Notes: a model not told the origin generated them from the sequence alone. A stretch of 64,000 nucleotides of DNA from Flavobacterium sp. LHD-80 (GCF_030929605.1 NZ_JAVFVS010000005.1:434001-498000); one strand, 5' to 3'; numbered from the stretch's first letter, positions 18,657 through 28,778 are shown. Numbers and translations: made by a program.

Positions 18657-19694
18657 TTATTTTAATACAAATCCCATGTCATCCATAAGGATTGTATTTC
18701 CTCCAAAATTACCCGATTCCTGAAGTGTCAGCTGATCGAAAGTAGTTGGATTTCCAATATCTGAAAACGGAATTTCAATTGTAGTCCAATTTGGAGTTAT
18801 TGTCTTTTTAATTTGATAAGCCCAGCCTCCAAAAACAAATACTACGCTTGCAGCGGTATTTGTTGATGCCGATTTCACTTTTACTCTAAACGCTTTATAT
18901 TTTGAAACATTTCTAGAATTGAACTTCATATCAGCACCATTCCATCCTCCAAATACAAATTTAATTGACGATTTACCTTGTACTTTATCATCTTTAAAGT
19001 CGGTATCAAAAGTATCGCCACCGCTCCACATCCAATGTCCTGCATCTCCTTGCAAAACATCATCGTACAAAGCTGAACCAATTGCTTCTTCAGAAACAGT
19101 AGAACCAGAAATATTTGTTACGGTAACATATTTATCTGTTGCATTAGCTGGCATTTTAAATTTAATTTCAGTTAATGTAGAAGAAATCACAGGCACATCT
19201 GCAGTTCCTACTTTTACAGTTGGATTCAAGAAATAATCACCATAAACGGTTACAATTTCACCTTCGGCAGCATTAATAGAATTATAACTCTCGAATTTTG
19301 GTGTTGGCGGCGCAATCACAAAATCATATAAAACAGTTCCCGATTTTGTAACAACTTTTAATTTATTACTTGCATTTGCATAAGGCGTTTTCTCGTCGAT
19401 CAAAACAACTATTGCAGTATCTGTAACCAATGTAGGATTGAAATAAGTATCAAAATCATTAAAATAGATTTTAGTTGTATTTAAAAGCCCAGTTCCCTGA
19501 ATGATATAGTAATTTTTTGGATCGCCAATCTTAACTGGAACCAAGGGACCTTCAACAGATTTTGCAACACTTGTGATTACAGGTGCACCGCCTCCGCTTG
19601 AAGCTTCTTCATTGTCACATGAAGAAAACACACCCAGCACCATAAATACCATCGCAAAGAATGGCAAAAGGTATATATTTTTTATATTTTTCAT
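18657..19694 (-). CDS. Surface glycan-binding lipoprotein with IPT/TIG-type domains
   Basis: 345 residues from the ATG at 19694; a longer frame begins only with TTG at 19703. Lipoprotein signal with C26 (VFSSC) followed by DNEE, the acidic surface-export type signal. Two Ig-like IPT/TIG domains (about 35-195) lead to a C-terminal beta-sandwich (about 205-345) with two FVFGGW motifs (246-251 and 286-291). Third gene of the SusC-SusD operon, the position of SGBP-B/SusE-like proteins, which hold the polysaccharide at the cell surface. Ligand presumably mannan, by context. Confidence 0.85.
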   Translation of the reverse strand: MKNIKNIYLLPFFAMVFMVLGVFSSCDNEEASSGGGAPVITSVAKSVEGPLVPVKIGDPKNYYIIQGTGLLNTTKIYFNDFDTYFNPTLVTDTAIVVLIDEKTPYANASNKLKVVTKSGTVLYDFVIAPPTPKFESYNSINAAEGEIVTVYGDYFLNPTVKVGTADVPVISSTLTEIKFKMPANATDKYVTVTNISGSTVSEEAIGSALYDDVLQGDAGHWMWSGGDTFDTDFKDDKVQGKSSIKFVFGGWNGADMKFNSRNVSKYKAFRVKVKSASTNTAASVVFVFGGWAYQIKKTITPNWTTIEIPFSDIGNPTTFDQLTLQESGNFGGNTILMDDMGFVLK

Positions 19695-19713
19695 AGTTGT
19701 CAAATTTTAGTAA

Positions 19714-21312
19714 TTATTTAAAAGTATACGGAACTGGTGCTTGTAATAATTTTGGATTTTTAGCAACCTCATTGTCCGGATAATCCATATAGAAATCATT
19801 TGTTGCATGATCTTGACTATATACTGGTGTGTAATGACGTTCAGCATATCTATCTCCTCTATTTTGAGCCGACATAATTGCGATTGCTTTATTTTTATCA
19901 ATACGTCCTAAATCAAACCAATAATCACCTTCAAAACACAATTCTTTTCTTCTTTCTAAAAAGATATCATCAAACGTAACTGAAGTCAAATTAGCTAAAC
20001 CAGCTCTTCTTCTAACTTGATTAATAGAATTTAATGCACTTGCATCTGTAGTCGTTGCATTTGCTCCAAGAACAGCTTCAGCATGAATAAGCAACAACTC
20101 TGCATAACGCATAACATAAGAGTTGTTATCCATCATTGCCCATGCATCTGCCTGGCCAGTTGCGCTTCCGTTTACAACACCAATACAATATTTTTTAATT
20201 GCACCACCAGACCCTTGTGCCAAATCTTTACCAGCTGGAACAGTGAAACCAATTCCTTGTGTCGTTTTAATAGTTGGATAACTATCTCCAGCAACCATTA
20301 CAGTTTCATGTTTTCTTAAATCGCCAGCTCCATACAATGAAAGAATTACCTCTTGACTTGGTCCAAAAACACCCGCATATGATGCATTAGATGTTGACAA
20401 TGTACCATCTTGGAAACCGAATTGTGTATTACAGTTGTTTGCCGAACCGTAAGCTCCATCACCTTTCCACTGAATAGCAAAAATAGATTCTTCGTTATTG
20501 TTGTTTGGATAAGTAAACAAATCAGCAAAACTTTTTCCTGGCAATTGATCTCCACCTAAAAGTTTAAATTCACCACTGCTGATAACCGCTTCAGCCATTG
20601 CTTTTGCGTTTGCATAATCTTTTTGGTACAAATACACTTTTGCTAGCAATGCTCTTGCAGAACCTTTTGAAACGTGTCCGTTGCTTGCATAATTTGCACC
20701 TCTTGTTTTAGCTGCCAATAATTCAATTGCTTTTAAATAATCCATTGTGATTAATTTGTAAATATCTGCAACCGTATTAGTATTCACATAAGGATTACTT
20801 GTATAATCAAGCGGGTTTTCAATAATTGGCACAGGACCCCAAAGTCTAACCAAATCAAAATAAGCAGTCGCTCTCATGAAATAAGCCTCACCAATTGTAT
20901 TGTTTAAAACAGCTTTATCAACATCTGGACCTACTCGCGCAGCCAAAAAGTTAATAATCATATTCGATTGCTGCACATTAGCCCATAATGATGACCATCC
21001 GTTTACTAATTCAGGATCACTTCCGTTTAATGAAAACGTTCTCAATCCACTTACGTCTGGTGAACCTGAATACATATTTCCTGAACCAACTTCAAGCGCC
21101 CACCAAAACTTATTATACATTTGAAACCAAGTTCTGCTGTACATACCATTTGTAGCCGATGAAACCTGATCATTTGTGCTGTAATAAGAATCTAAACTTA
21201 TTCCATCTTCAGAAGGTCTGTCTGTAAAATCATCCGAACATGATGCAAAAGTCAGAAATGCTGTTGCTACAAAAAGCAAACTATATCTATTTAAAAAAGA
21301 TTTCTTTTTCAT
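19714..21312 (-). CDS. SusD/RagB-family nutrient-binding outer-membrane lipoprotein
   Basis: 532 residues. Lipoprotein signal with C25 (TFASC) followed by SDD, fitting surface export. The SusD architecture is present: N-terminal EDGISLDSYYSTNDQV, TPR-like helices (GEAYFMRATAYFDLVRLWGPVP), and the C-terminal INQVRRRAGLANL and FLERRKELCFEGDYWFDLGR signatures. It forms the lid over the SusC barrel and helps load oligosaccharides. It starts 12 bases after susC and precedes the binding lipoprotein. Confidence 0.96.
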   Translation of the reverse strand: MKKKSFLNRYSLLFVATAFLTFASCSDDFTDRPSEDGISLDSYYSTNDQVSSATNGMYSRTWFQMYNKFWWALEVGSGNMYSGSPDVSGLRTFSLNGSDPELVNGWSSLWANVQQSNMIINFLAARVGPDVDKAVLNNTIGEAYFMRATAYFDLVRLWGPVPIIENPLDYTSNPYVNTNTVADIYKLITMDYLKAIELLAAKTRGANYASNGHVSKGSARALLAKVYLYQKDYANAKAMAEAVISSGEFKLLGGDQLPGKSFADLFTYPNNNNEESIFAIQWKGDGAYGSANNCNTQFGFQDGTLSTSNASYAGVFGPSQEVILSLYGAGDLRKHETVMVAGDSYPTIKTTQGIGFTVPAGKDLAQGSGGAIKKYCIGVVNGSATGQADAWAMMDNNSYVMRYAELLLIHAEAVLGANATTTDASALNSINQVRRRAGLANLTSVTFDDIFLERRKELCFEGDYWFDLGRIDKNKAIAIMSAQNRGDRYAERHYTPVYSQDHATNDFYMDYPDNEVAKNPKLLQAPVPYTFK

Positions 21313-21324
21313 TTTTATTATTTT

Positions 21325-24300
21325 TTAAAATTCTAAATTAAGACCAACTAAAAATGTTCTTGCTACCGGATATCTTCCGTTGTCAATTCCTGATAAAAGC
21401 ACATTTTGATTAAATGAACCAATCTCTGGATCGTAACCTGAATAATTAGTAAACGTGTATAAGTTTTGAGCAGATCCATACAACCTTAATCTTGAAATTT
21501 TATATTTTGAAATTACATCCTGCGGTAATGAATATCCAAGCGTAATGTTTTGAATTCTTAAATAAGAACCATCTTCAACGTAGCGGTCAGAAATCAACAA
21601 GTTAGTATTTGACGCATCAGCAATTGGTCTTGGATTATTACTAGCTGTATTGGTAGATGAATAATAATCCATCGCATCAACTAACTGATTATCATATAAA
21701 GATGCATTTGTTGTTCCCGCTCTTTTTGTTAAGTTCATAACATCATTTCCGTATGATCCTTGAAGAAAAATAGAAAGATCTACATTTTTATATCTGAAAT
21801 TGTTTGTAAAACCGTAAGTGAATTTTGGATGCGGATTCCCGATGAATGTTTTATCCGCAGCATCAATTTTTCCGTCACCGTTTACATCAACATATTTTAC
21901 ATCTCCAAGTGCTGTTTCTCCAGCTCCTGTTCCAACAGCTTGACCAAATTGAAGTGGCGCACTGTTTAAAACTGCCTGATCTTTAAAAATACCGTCAGTT
22001 TTATATCCGTAGAATAAGCCAATTGGGTTTCCAATAGTAGTATTTGTAACTACAACAGGCTGGTATCCATTCGTGTTTACTTCTTGAGTCAATACAATTC
22101 CGTTTGCGATTTCATCCAAATTATTTTTGTAATGAGAAACAACTGCCGAAGCGCTCCAGTTAAAATTACCTGCTGATCTCATATCATAACCAAGAGTCAA
22201 ATCGAAACCTTTATTACTCATTGTACCTAAGTTAGAATAAGGTGCAGAAACTCCTCCATATTGACCTCCGCCACCAGTTAAGTAAAGAGGCAAAGGAACT
22301 TGGAACAAGAAACCTTCAGATTTTTTGTCATATACATCAAAACTAGCAGAAAGCTTACTGTCAAACATTGTAAAATCAATACCAATATTAGTTTGATTTA
22401 ATGACTCCCAAACTAAATCTGGATTTGGATAATTTGACGGTAAAAATCCGCTTCCTAATCCTGAATTTTGCGTTCCTAACATTGCAGAATAACTATTGTT
22501 TGGAATTTGCTGATTTCCAGTTTCTCCGTAACCAACTCTAATTTTGATATTATCAACATACTTACGAGTTCCTTCCATGAAAGATTCGCTAGACAATCTC
22601 CAAGAACCAGAAATTGCATTAAAAACACCTTTTTGATTCTCTGTAGTTGGGTCAAATTTAGAAGAAACGTCCTGTCTGATCGATGCTGTAATACTGTATT
22701 TATCATTGAAATCATAAATAATACGAGCAAAAAGAGATGATAATGAAGCACTTCCTTTATACTGTGTTACTGTATTGTTATCAACATCAGCTAAATTAAT
22801 AGTGTGAATTGAATTTGTTTTGAAACCTTGCGCCGAAGCAATCAAACCTTCCCAATGAGAGTCATTAGCTTCCTGACCTGCCAAAACTGTAAATTTATGT
22901 TTCCCGATAGTTTTATCGTAAGTCAATAAATTTTTGATGTTTGTAGAATACCAATTTTGTCTTCTTACATCAAGATCAGCAAGCAAGTTTGTTTGGCTTC
23001 CCCATTTGTATGATGGCCTAAAATCATCATTTTCAGAAAATTCAGTATTTGCCGCTATTTCTAAACGGTATTTTAAACCTTTAATAATCTCAGCTTCAGC
23101 GTAAACGTTTCCTAAGAAATTTTTTCTAACCAATTTATTATCTCTAGTTAAAGCCTCAGCAACTGGATTATAATACGTTACACTTTGCTCTGATGATGGT
23201 GGCCCAGCAAAAGATCCATCTGTATTTCTAACAGGAATATCTGGCGACTGCAATAAAGTGTTTGAAATCAGTCCAGAGAAACTTTGATTCACTGTAATTC
23301 TTTCATTTGTAATACCTCCAGTAAGATTACCTCCAACTCTCAACCAAGATTTAATTTTTGAATCTAAATTCAATCTAACCGTATATCTTTTTAGACCAGA
23401 ATTGATAATTGTTCCTTCGTTATCTAAATAACTTCCAGATAAATAGTAGCTTGTTCCGTCTTTAGCACCAGAAAATGATAACTGATGACTGTTTGAAATT
23501 GCTGTTCTGTATACCTCATCTTGCCAATTCGTTCCAGGCCCTAATAATTCTGGATGTGCAAATTCTTGACGTGTTTGAAAACCCCACAATTTAGCCAAAT
23601 TAGTTTTTAAAGTTGCGTATTCTGGCAAAGTCAAAACATCTAATTTATTAGTTACAGAAGCAAACGAAGTATAGTTTTCATAAGATACTTTTCCAGTTCC
23701 TTTTTTACCTTGCTTAGTTGTGATAATGATTACACCATTTGCACCTCTAGAACCGTAAATTGCTGTTGCCGAAGCATCTTTTAAGATATCCATAGATTCG
23801 ATATCATTTGGGTTGATCATAGAAAGCGGACTCATTGCGTTATTTCCACTTCCTCCTGAAGAAGAAAAACCATCTTTTCCAGCCAAAGTTTGACCACTTG
23901 TAGATTTACCAGTTGCATCTCCAGAGATTGGCACACCGTCAATTACATATAAAGGTTCGTTAGTTCCTGTAATAGAAGTGGTTCCACGAACTCGTACAGA
24001 AGCTGCTCCACCCGGCTGTCCCGAGTTGTTTGTTACCGAAACCCCCGCTGCTTTACCCTGAAGCATTTGATCAATAGAAACTTGCTTTAAATTTTCAATA
24101 TCTGTTGATTTTACTGAAGATATTGCACCGTTTACATCTTTCTTTTTCTGAGTTCCGTAACCAATTACAACTACCTCTTTTAAGTCTTCAGAGCTTGATT
24201 GCAAAGTAACATTAATCTTATTTCGGCCTCCAATGGCTATTTTTTGAGAATCAAATCCAATAAACGAAACTAATAAAGTCCCGTTCGCAGGAGCATCAAT

Positions 24301-24513
24301 CGTGTATTTACCGTCAAAATCAGTTGAGGCAGTAGTTTTTGAACCAACAACAGAAACGTTGGCCCCAGGAATTGTCATTCCTTTATCATCAGAAACTACT
24401 CCTGATATTTTAACCTGAGCAGTAATAAAATTACTCAGTAACAAGAATAAAATCAAAGGAACTGCTCTGTGGTTAGCATTCCAATGAATAAAGTTAGTCA
24501 TTAGTTTTTTCAT
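21325..24513 (-). CDS. SusC/RagA-family TonB-dependent glycan importer
   Basis: 1062 residues. A signal-peptide-like N-terminus (about 1-32) precedes a carboxypeptidase-D regulatory-like domain (about 33-110, GVVSDDKGMTIPGANVSVVG), the TonB-box region EVVVIGYGTQKKKDVNGA, the plug domain with VRVRGTTSITGTNEPLYVIDGVPI and the SusC signature SMDILKDASATAIYGSRGANGVI, then a 22-strand barrel region ending FLVGLNLEF. It moves oligosaccharides across the outer membrane using TonB energy. First gene of its operon. The context (mannanases, GH130, epimerase) suggests mannan oligosaccharides. Confidence 0.96.
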   Translation of the reverse strand: MKKLMTNFIHWNANHRAVPLILFLLLSNFITAQVKISGVVSDDKGMTIPGANVSVVGSKTTASTDFDGKYTIDAPANGTLLVSFIGFDSQKIAIGGRNKINVTLQSSSEDLKEVVVIGYGTQKKKDVNGAISSVKSTDIENLKQVSIDQMLQGKAAGVSVTNNSGQPGGAASVRVRGTTSITGTNEPLYVIDGVPISGDATGKSTSGQTLAGKDGFSSSGGSGNNAMSPLSMINPNDIESMDILKDASATAIYGSRGANGVIIITTKQGKKGTGKVSYENYTSFASVTNKLDVLTLPEYATLKTNLAKLWGFQTRQEFAHPELLGPGTNWQDEVYRTAISNSHQLSFSGAKDGTSYYLSGSYLDNEGTIINSGLKRYTVRLNLDSKIKSWLRVGGNLTGGITNERITVNQSFSGLISNTLLQSPDIPVRNTDGSFAGPPSSEQSVTYYNPVAEALTRDNKLVRKNFLGNVYAEAEIIKGLKYRLEIAANTEFSENDDFRPSYKWGSQTNLLADLDVRRQNWYSTNIKNLLTYDKTIGKHKFTVLAGQEANDSHWEGLIASAQGFKTNSIHTINLADVDNNTVTQYKGSASLSSLFARIIYDFNDKYSITASIRQDVSSKFDPTTENQKGVFNAISGSWRLSSESFMEGTRKYVDNIKIRVGYGETGNQQIPNNSYSAMLGTQNSGLGSGFLPSNYPNPDLVWESLNQTNIGIDFTMFDSKLSASFDVYDKKSEGFLFQVPLPLYLTGGGGQYGGVSAPYSNLGTMSNKGFDLTLGYDMRSAGNFNWSASAVVSHYKNNLDEIANGIVLTQEVNTNGYQPVVVTNTTIGNPIGLFYGYKTDGIFKDQAVLNSAPLQFGQAVGTGAGETALGDVKYVDVNGDGKIDAADKTFIGNPHPKFTYGFTNNFRYKNVDLSIFLQGSYGNDVMNLTKRAGTTNASLYDNQLVDAMDYYSSTNTASNNPRPIADASNTNLLISDRYVEDGSYLRIQNITLGYSLPQDVISKYKISRLRLYGSAQNLYTFTNYSGYDPEIGSFNQNVLLSGIDNGRYPVARTFLVGLNLEF

Positions 24514-24597
24514 AATAAGTGTTTGGTTAGTTTAAATTTGTTTTACTCATAATCAAGTAATAAAAAAAGGGTGTGATTTATTTTCTAAATTATTTAA

Positions 24598-24605
24598 CAA
24601 ATCTA
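24598..24605 (-). promoter_or_regulatory. Candidate -7 box of the susC operon
   Basis: TAGATTTG on the minus strand, an exact TAnnTTTG match about 85 bases before the susC ATG; no -33 box at the expected distance. Confidence 0.33.
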
Positions 24606-24637
24606 TAACAGAACAAAACATTAAATCGATAGTATTA

Positions 24638-24652
24638 TATCATTTAATGATA
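24638..24652. promoter_or_regulatory. Candidate operator dyad upstream of susC
   Basis: Perfect 6-bp arms tatcat / atgata around tta, with weaker outer symmetry (gatagta at 24628 and tactatatc to 24668). It lies just upstream of the -7 box, where an AraC-type activator could bind. Function is inference. Confidence 0.3.
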
Positions 24653-24828
24653 ATATTTTTACTATATCAGTTTAAAAAAACACATATGAAAATAAAACCA
24701 GATATTAATTGCATTTTTCGCAATAGCACCCTCCTAAATCACTACTTCTTATAAATAAAAATGAACGAATCAGCAAAAAGCAAACGATTTCGTTAAAAAT
24801 AATATTTGTTTGTGAAAAAAAAGTATCA

Positions 24829-25707
24829 CTATAAAATGCGCTTTAATCCAGAAAAATCTTCTCTATATTGACTAGGAGTACAATTTTTAGTAGCCTTGAA
24901 ACTACGGTTGAAATTGGCAATATTATTAAAACCCGATTTGAAAGCTACTTCTGAAACACTCATATCCTTTTCAACCAGCCAACGTGCTGCATAACCAATT
25001 CGGATGTCATTAATATAGTTTACGAAAGTTTTTCCGGTGCGTTTTTTAATAAATCGGTTAAAAGAAATAATCGACATGCTGGCAACATTTGCAGCATCTT
25101 CTAAAGTAATTTTATCTGCAAAGTTTTTCTGCACATATTCATAAACGAGTTTCATTTTATCATAATCATCAAACGTATCATAATCTACTGTATAAGTAGA
25201 AAGCAAACGCTGATTTCTAGAATTTGCCAAATCATATAACAAGGAAGTGATTTCTAAAAAATAATCCATACCATCTAGTTTAGAAAGCCTTACAAGCCTT
25301 GGCGTTAATTCTTCGGCTACTTTTTTAGAAAATAAAATTCCATGAATGGAACGATTAAACATATCCCGAATCGGATTCATAATTCGTCTTGACAACAAAG
25401 ATTCATGAAATAAATCGTTATGAAATTGAATGGTAATTTCGTGTATTTTTTTGCTCGTGCATTTATTTAATTCCCAGCCGTGATATAAATTTGGGCCAAT
25501 TAAAACCAACTCCACATTATCGATTTCTTCAATATTATCTCCAACTACGCGCTTCACTCCTTTTCCGTTCAAAATAAAATTTATCTCAAACTCAGGATGA
25601 TAGTGAACCGGAAAATCAAAACTGTCTTTAACACGGTCAAAAACCAAAAAACTGTCACCAGCAGACAACGGCGCTATTTCTCTATAAAAATTTTTAGTAC
25701 TGCTCAT
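24829..25707 (-). CDS. AraC-family transcriptional regulator
   Basis: 292 residues. The N-terminal half is a cupin-like ligand-binding domain (about 25-110; FPVHYHPEFEINFILNGKG, then IGPNLYHGW). The C-terminal ~100 residues are the double helix-turn-helix AraC domain (KITLEDAANVASMSIISFNRFIKKRTGKTFVNYINDIRIGYAARWL ... VAFKSGFNNIANFNRSFK). It is a soluble one-component sensor, unlike the membrane hybrid two-component or SusR regulators of many PULs, so it would respond to an intracellular sugar. It sits between the susC operon and the divergent GH26 catabolic operon and is the likely switch for both. Confidence 0.92.
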   Translation of the reverse strand: MSSTKNFYREIAPLSAGDSFLVFDRVKDSFDFPVHYHPEFEINFILNGKGVKRVVGDNIEEIDNVELVLIGPNLYHGWELNKCTSKKIHEITIQFHNDLFHESLLSRRIMNPIRDMFNRSIHGILFSKKVAEELTPRLVRLSKLDGMDYFLEITSLLYDLANSRNQRLLSTYTVDYDTFDDYDKMKLVYEYVQKNFADKITLEDAANVASMSIISFNRFIKKRTGKTFVNYINDIRIGYAARWLVEKDMSVSEVAFKSGFNNIANFNRSFKATKNCTPSQYREDFSGLKRIL

Positions 25708-26014
25708 ATCTTTAAAAAACTATTTTATGAAGTAATTAGATCATTTTCGATTGCAATAATATGATATATAATTGATAAAATAATATTAATTACACGATAA
25801 ACATCCAATTATCTTTGAAAAATAGAATTATCAATTTTTTAAAAACGGTATTAATAATAAACATTAATCATTTTTTATAGAATATCTTTTTAAAGTTTTA
25901 ATAATTTTATCTAAAAAACAATACTGAATCGTCGATTGAAAATTGAAGCACAGAAATTACATTCTCAATCTCTGAATTTGTGGATATTACCTCCAAAAAC
26001 AATTTAAAACCAGA
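25708..26014. other. 307-base divergent control region between the AraC gene and GH26
   Basis: Very AT-rich, with several tgata/tatca repeats (for example 25760-25785 and 25825-25835) but no exact TAnnTTTG box on either strand. Promoters for both genes must lie here; I could not place them with confidence. Confidence 0.5.
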
Positions 26015-27142
26015 ATGAAAAAAAACATACTTACCTTAATTATTGCCGTATTTATAGGAACTTCATGTTCCTCAAAAACGATTGTCAGTAATACTAATTT
26101 GTCACTTTCAGATAAAAAAGCGACACCTGAAACCGTTTCTCTTTATAAAAAATTAAATCAATTGTCGCAAAAAGGATATTTGTTTGGACATCAGGATGAC
26201 CTTGCTTACGGCGTAAACTGGAAATACGAAAACGGCCGAAGCGATGTTAAAGAAACTGCTGGAGATTATCCCGCAATTTACGGCTGGGATATTGCTGGTT
26301 TAGAAAAGGATGATTCCAAAAATATTGACGGAGTTCCATTTGATAAAATGAAACAATATATTAAAGAAGCCAATGTAAGAGGCGGAATTTCGACTATAAG
26401 CTGGCATTTTGACAATCCTGCAACCGGAAAAAATGCTTGGGACAATACACCAAATTCCCTAAAAACGGTTTTGCCGGGCGGTCAAAATCACAAAAAATTC
26501 ACTTCTTGGCTTGATAAAGCTTCTGTTTTCTTTTTGTCTTTAAAAGATAAAAAAGGAAAAAACATTCCTATACTTTTTAGACCTTATCATGAACTTACCG
26601 GAGGCTGGTTTTGGTGGGGAAAAGGAAATGCAACTCCTGAAGAATTTAAAACATTATGGAAATTTACCTTCGAATACCTTCAGAAAAAAGGCGTTCACAA
26701 TTTAATTTACATCTACAACACAAGTAGTTTTGGCACTAAAGAAGACTTTTTGGCCAATTATCCAGGCGATAATTATGCTGATATTTTAAGCTTCGATAGT
26801 TATCAGAATAATGATGATAAAGACGGTAAAAAATTCATCGAAGAAGTTCAGAAACAGCTTAAAATTATAAACGAAATTGGTCTTGAAAAACACAAATTAA
26901 TAGCTGTTGCCGAAGCTGGTTATGAAGCAATTCCAGATCCTAAATGGTGGACAGGAACTTTAGATAAAGCGATTGGTAATTACAAAATATCCTATGTCTT
27001 ATTATGGAGAAACCACGGTTGGCAGGAAAAAGAACAAAAAATGCATTATTATGCGCCGTTTTCGGGACAAATCAGCGAAAAAGATTTTGTCGACTTTTAC
27101 AATCTTGATAAAACGCTGTTTGAAAAAGACATAAAAAATTAA
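26015..27142 (+). CDS. GH26 beta-mannanase/mannobiohydrolase, lipoprotein (probably periplasmic)
   Basis: 375 residues. Lipoprotein signal with C18 (GTSC) followed by SSKT, without the acidic residues of surface-exported lipoproteins, so it probably faces the periplasm. GH26 catalytic pair: acid/base E193 in FRPYHELTGGWFWWG and nucleophile E300 in AVAEAGYE; other family motifs are FGHQDDLAYG and ISWHFDNP. First gene of the plus-strand catabolic operon, just before the transporter, GH130 and epimerase. By analogy with periplasmic GH26 enzymes of Bacteroides mannan loci it could release mannobiose; this is inference. Confidence 0.92.
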   Translation: MKKNILTLIIAVFIGTSCSSKTIVSNTNLSLSDKKATPETVSLYKKLNQLSQKGYLFGHQDDLAYGVNWKYENGRSDVKETAGDYPAIYGWDIAGLEKDDSKNIDGVPFDKMKQYIKEANVRGGISTISWHFDNPATGKNAWDNTPNSLKTVLPGGQNHKKFTSWLDKASVFFLSLKDKKGKNIPILFRPYHELTGGWFWWGKGNATPEEFKTLWKFTFEYLQKKGVHNLIYIYNTSSFGTKEDFLANYPGDNYADILSFDSYQNNDDKDGKKFIEEVQKQLKIINEIGLEKHKLIAVAEAGYEAIPDPKWWTGTLDKAIGNYKISYVLLWRNHGWQEKEQKMHYYAPFSGQISEKDFVDFYNLDKTLFEKDIKN

Positions 27143-27159
27143 AAACGTAAAAATTATTA

Positions 27160-27308
27160 AACACATAGAAACATAGTCCCGAAGCTTCGGGATTATATTG
27201 AAAAAAGAGATCAAAAGAAACAAGTTTCCACACATAGATAAACTATGTGCATTTAAATTAGTGAAACGCCTTTTTTAAATCTTCAAAAAAACTATGTCTC
27301 TATGTGTT
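27160..27308. repeat. 149-bp inverted-repeat element with internal palindrome
   Basis: 18-bp end arms (27160-27177 and 27291-27308, one mismatch) enclose a perfect 16-base palindrome tcccgaagcttcggga (27177-27192) and a smaller cacatag/ctatgtg hairpin (about 27225-27250). It sits between GH26 and the transporter gene. Confidence 0.6.
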
Positions 27309-27357
27309 AAAAACAAAATAACAACCAAATCAAAAACAAACCTTTAAAAAGAATTCA

Positions 27358-28749
27358 ATGCACGACAAAATTAATTTAAAAGAAAAAATCGGTTACGGTC
27401 TCGGAGACGCTGCATCATCCATGTTCTGGAAAATTTTCAGCATGTACCTTCTCTTTTTCTATACCGATGTTTTCGGGTTAGCCCCTGCTGTCGTAGGAAC
27501 CATGTTTTTAATTACCAGAATCTGGGATTCCTGTTTTGATCCTATCGTAGGAATCATTGCTGACAGAACAAAAACAAAATGGGGAAAATTCAGACCGTAT
27601 TTATTATGGATTGCCGTGCCTTTTGCTGTAATTGGAGTTCTAACTTTTTACACACCTGATTTCAGCGAAAAAGGAAAAATAATATATGCTTACGTAACGT
27701 ATTCATTAATGATGATGATCTACTCGTTAATAAACGTTCCGTATGCTTCACTTTTAGGCGTAATGTCGTCTGACCGAAAAGAAAGAACAACTTTATCTTC
27801 TTACCGAATGGTTTTTGCTTTTGGAGGAAGTTTATTGGCACTTTGGTTAATTGAACCTTTAGTAAATTACTTTGGCGGAAGCCTTAATTCTAAAACGGGC
27901 TGGTTGGCAACCATTGCAATTTTTGGCGTTATTACGACTGCATTTTTCTGGGCTTGTTTCTTTTTCACCAAAGAAAGAGTTCAACCAATAGAAGATGAAC
28001 AATCTAACTTAAAAGAAGATTTAAACGATTTACTAAAAAACAAACCTTGGTGGATTTTATTAGGAGCTGGAATTGGGACTTTGGTTTTTAATTCTATCAG
28101 AGATGGTGCCGCGGTTTATTACTTTAAATATTATGTAAGCAGTTCTGTAAACTTCGATTTTTCACTTTTCGGAACTGATTTTCACATGGCACCAACTTCA
28201 ATTTATTTAGTATTAGGTCAGGCAGCAAATATTATCGGAGTTATATTGGCAACTCCAATTGCGAATAAAATTGGCAAGAAAAAAACCTTTTTTGGCGCAA
28301 TGGCAATCGCTTCAGCTTTGAGTATTATTTTCTATTTCTTCGGAAAAGAAGATGTGTTCTTAATCATGACTTTCCAAATTTTAATCAGCATTTGTGCGGG
28401 CTGTATTTTCCCGTTAATCTGGTCAATGTATGCTGACAGTGCCGATTATTCAGAATGGAAACAGGGACGTCGTGCAACGGGCTTGGTTTTCTCAGCTTCA
28501 TCAATGTCACAAAAATTTGGATGGACAATTGGCGGTGCTGGCGCTGGATGGCTTTTGGGCTATTATGGCTTTCAGGCCAATGTTGAGCAAACCGCTACAG
28601 CACAACACGGAATTCAATTAATGTTAAGCATACTTCCTGCAATTGCGGCCGCAATATCAGTCGCTTTTATTGCCTTCTACCCGCTTTCTGAAGAAAAACT
28701 GCAAACGATAGAACAAGATTTAAACGAAAAAAGAGACCAGAAAATTTAA
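27358..28749 (+). CDS. GPH-family (MelB-like) sugar transporter
   Basis: 463 residues with about 12 membrane segments. Family hallmarks: EKIGYGLGDAASSMFWKIFSMYLLFFYTDVFG at the start, WDSCFDPIVGIIADRTKTKWGKFRPYLLW (cation-site Asp pair) and NVPYASLLGVMSSDRKERTTLSSYRM. GPH symporters bring glycosides across the inner membrane with H+ or Na+. Its place between the periplasmic GH26 and the phosphorylase/epimerase pair suggests that it imports mannobiose. Confidence 0.93.
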   Translation: MHDKINLKEKIGYGLGDAASSMFWKIFSMYLLFFYTDVFGLAPAVVGTMFLITRIWDSCFDPIVGIIADRTKTKWGKFRPYLLWIAVPFAVIGVLTFYTPDFSEKGKIIYAYVTYSLMMMIYSLINVPYASLLGVMSSDRKERTTLSSYRMVFAFGGSLLALWLIEPLVNYFGGSLNSKTGWLATIAIFGVITTAFFWACFFFTKERVQPIEDEQSNLKEDLNDLLKNKPWWILLGAGIGTLVFNSIRDGAAVYYFKYYVSSSVNFDFSLFGTDFHMAPTSIYLVLGQAANIIGVILATPIANKIGKKKTFFGAMAIASALSIIFYFFGKEDVFLIMTFQILISICAGCIFPLIWSMYADSADYSEWKQGRRATGLVFSASSMSQKFGWTIGGAGAGWLLGYYGFQANVEQTATAQHGIQLMLSILPAIAAAISVAFIAFYPLSEEKLQTIEQDLNEKRDQKI

Positions 28750-28778
28750 AAATAAATCAGATACAGAAATAAAAATAT

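Larger units (their letters stand above)
24514..24828. other. 315-base control region upstream of susC
   Basis: Lies between the susC start and the 3' end of the AraC-type gene, both on the minus strand. It holds a candidate -7 box at 24598-24605 and an AT-rich dyad at 24638-24652 that could be an operator. No gene seen. Confidence 0.55.

Noticed and set aside
19695..19703. TTG at 19703 as start of the glycan-binding lipoprotein
   Set aside because: The ATG three codons later gives a standard lipoprotein signal.
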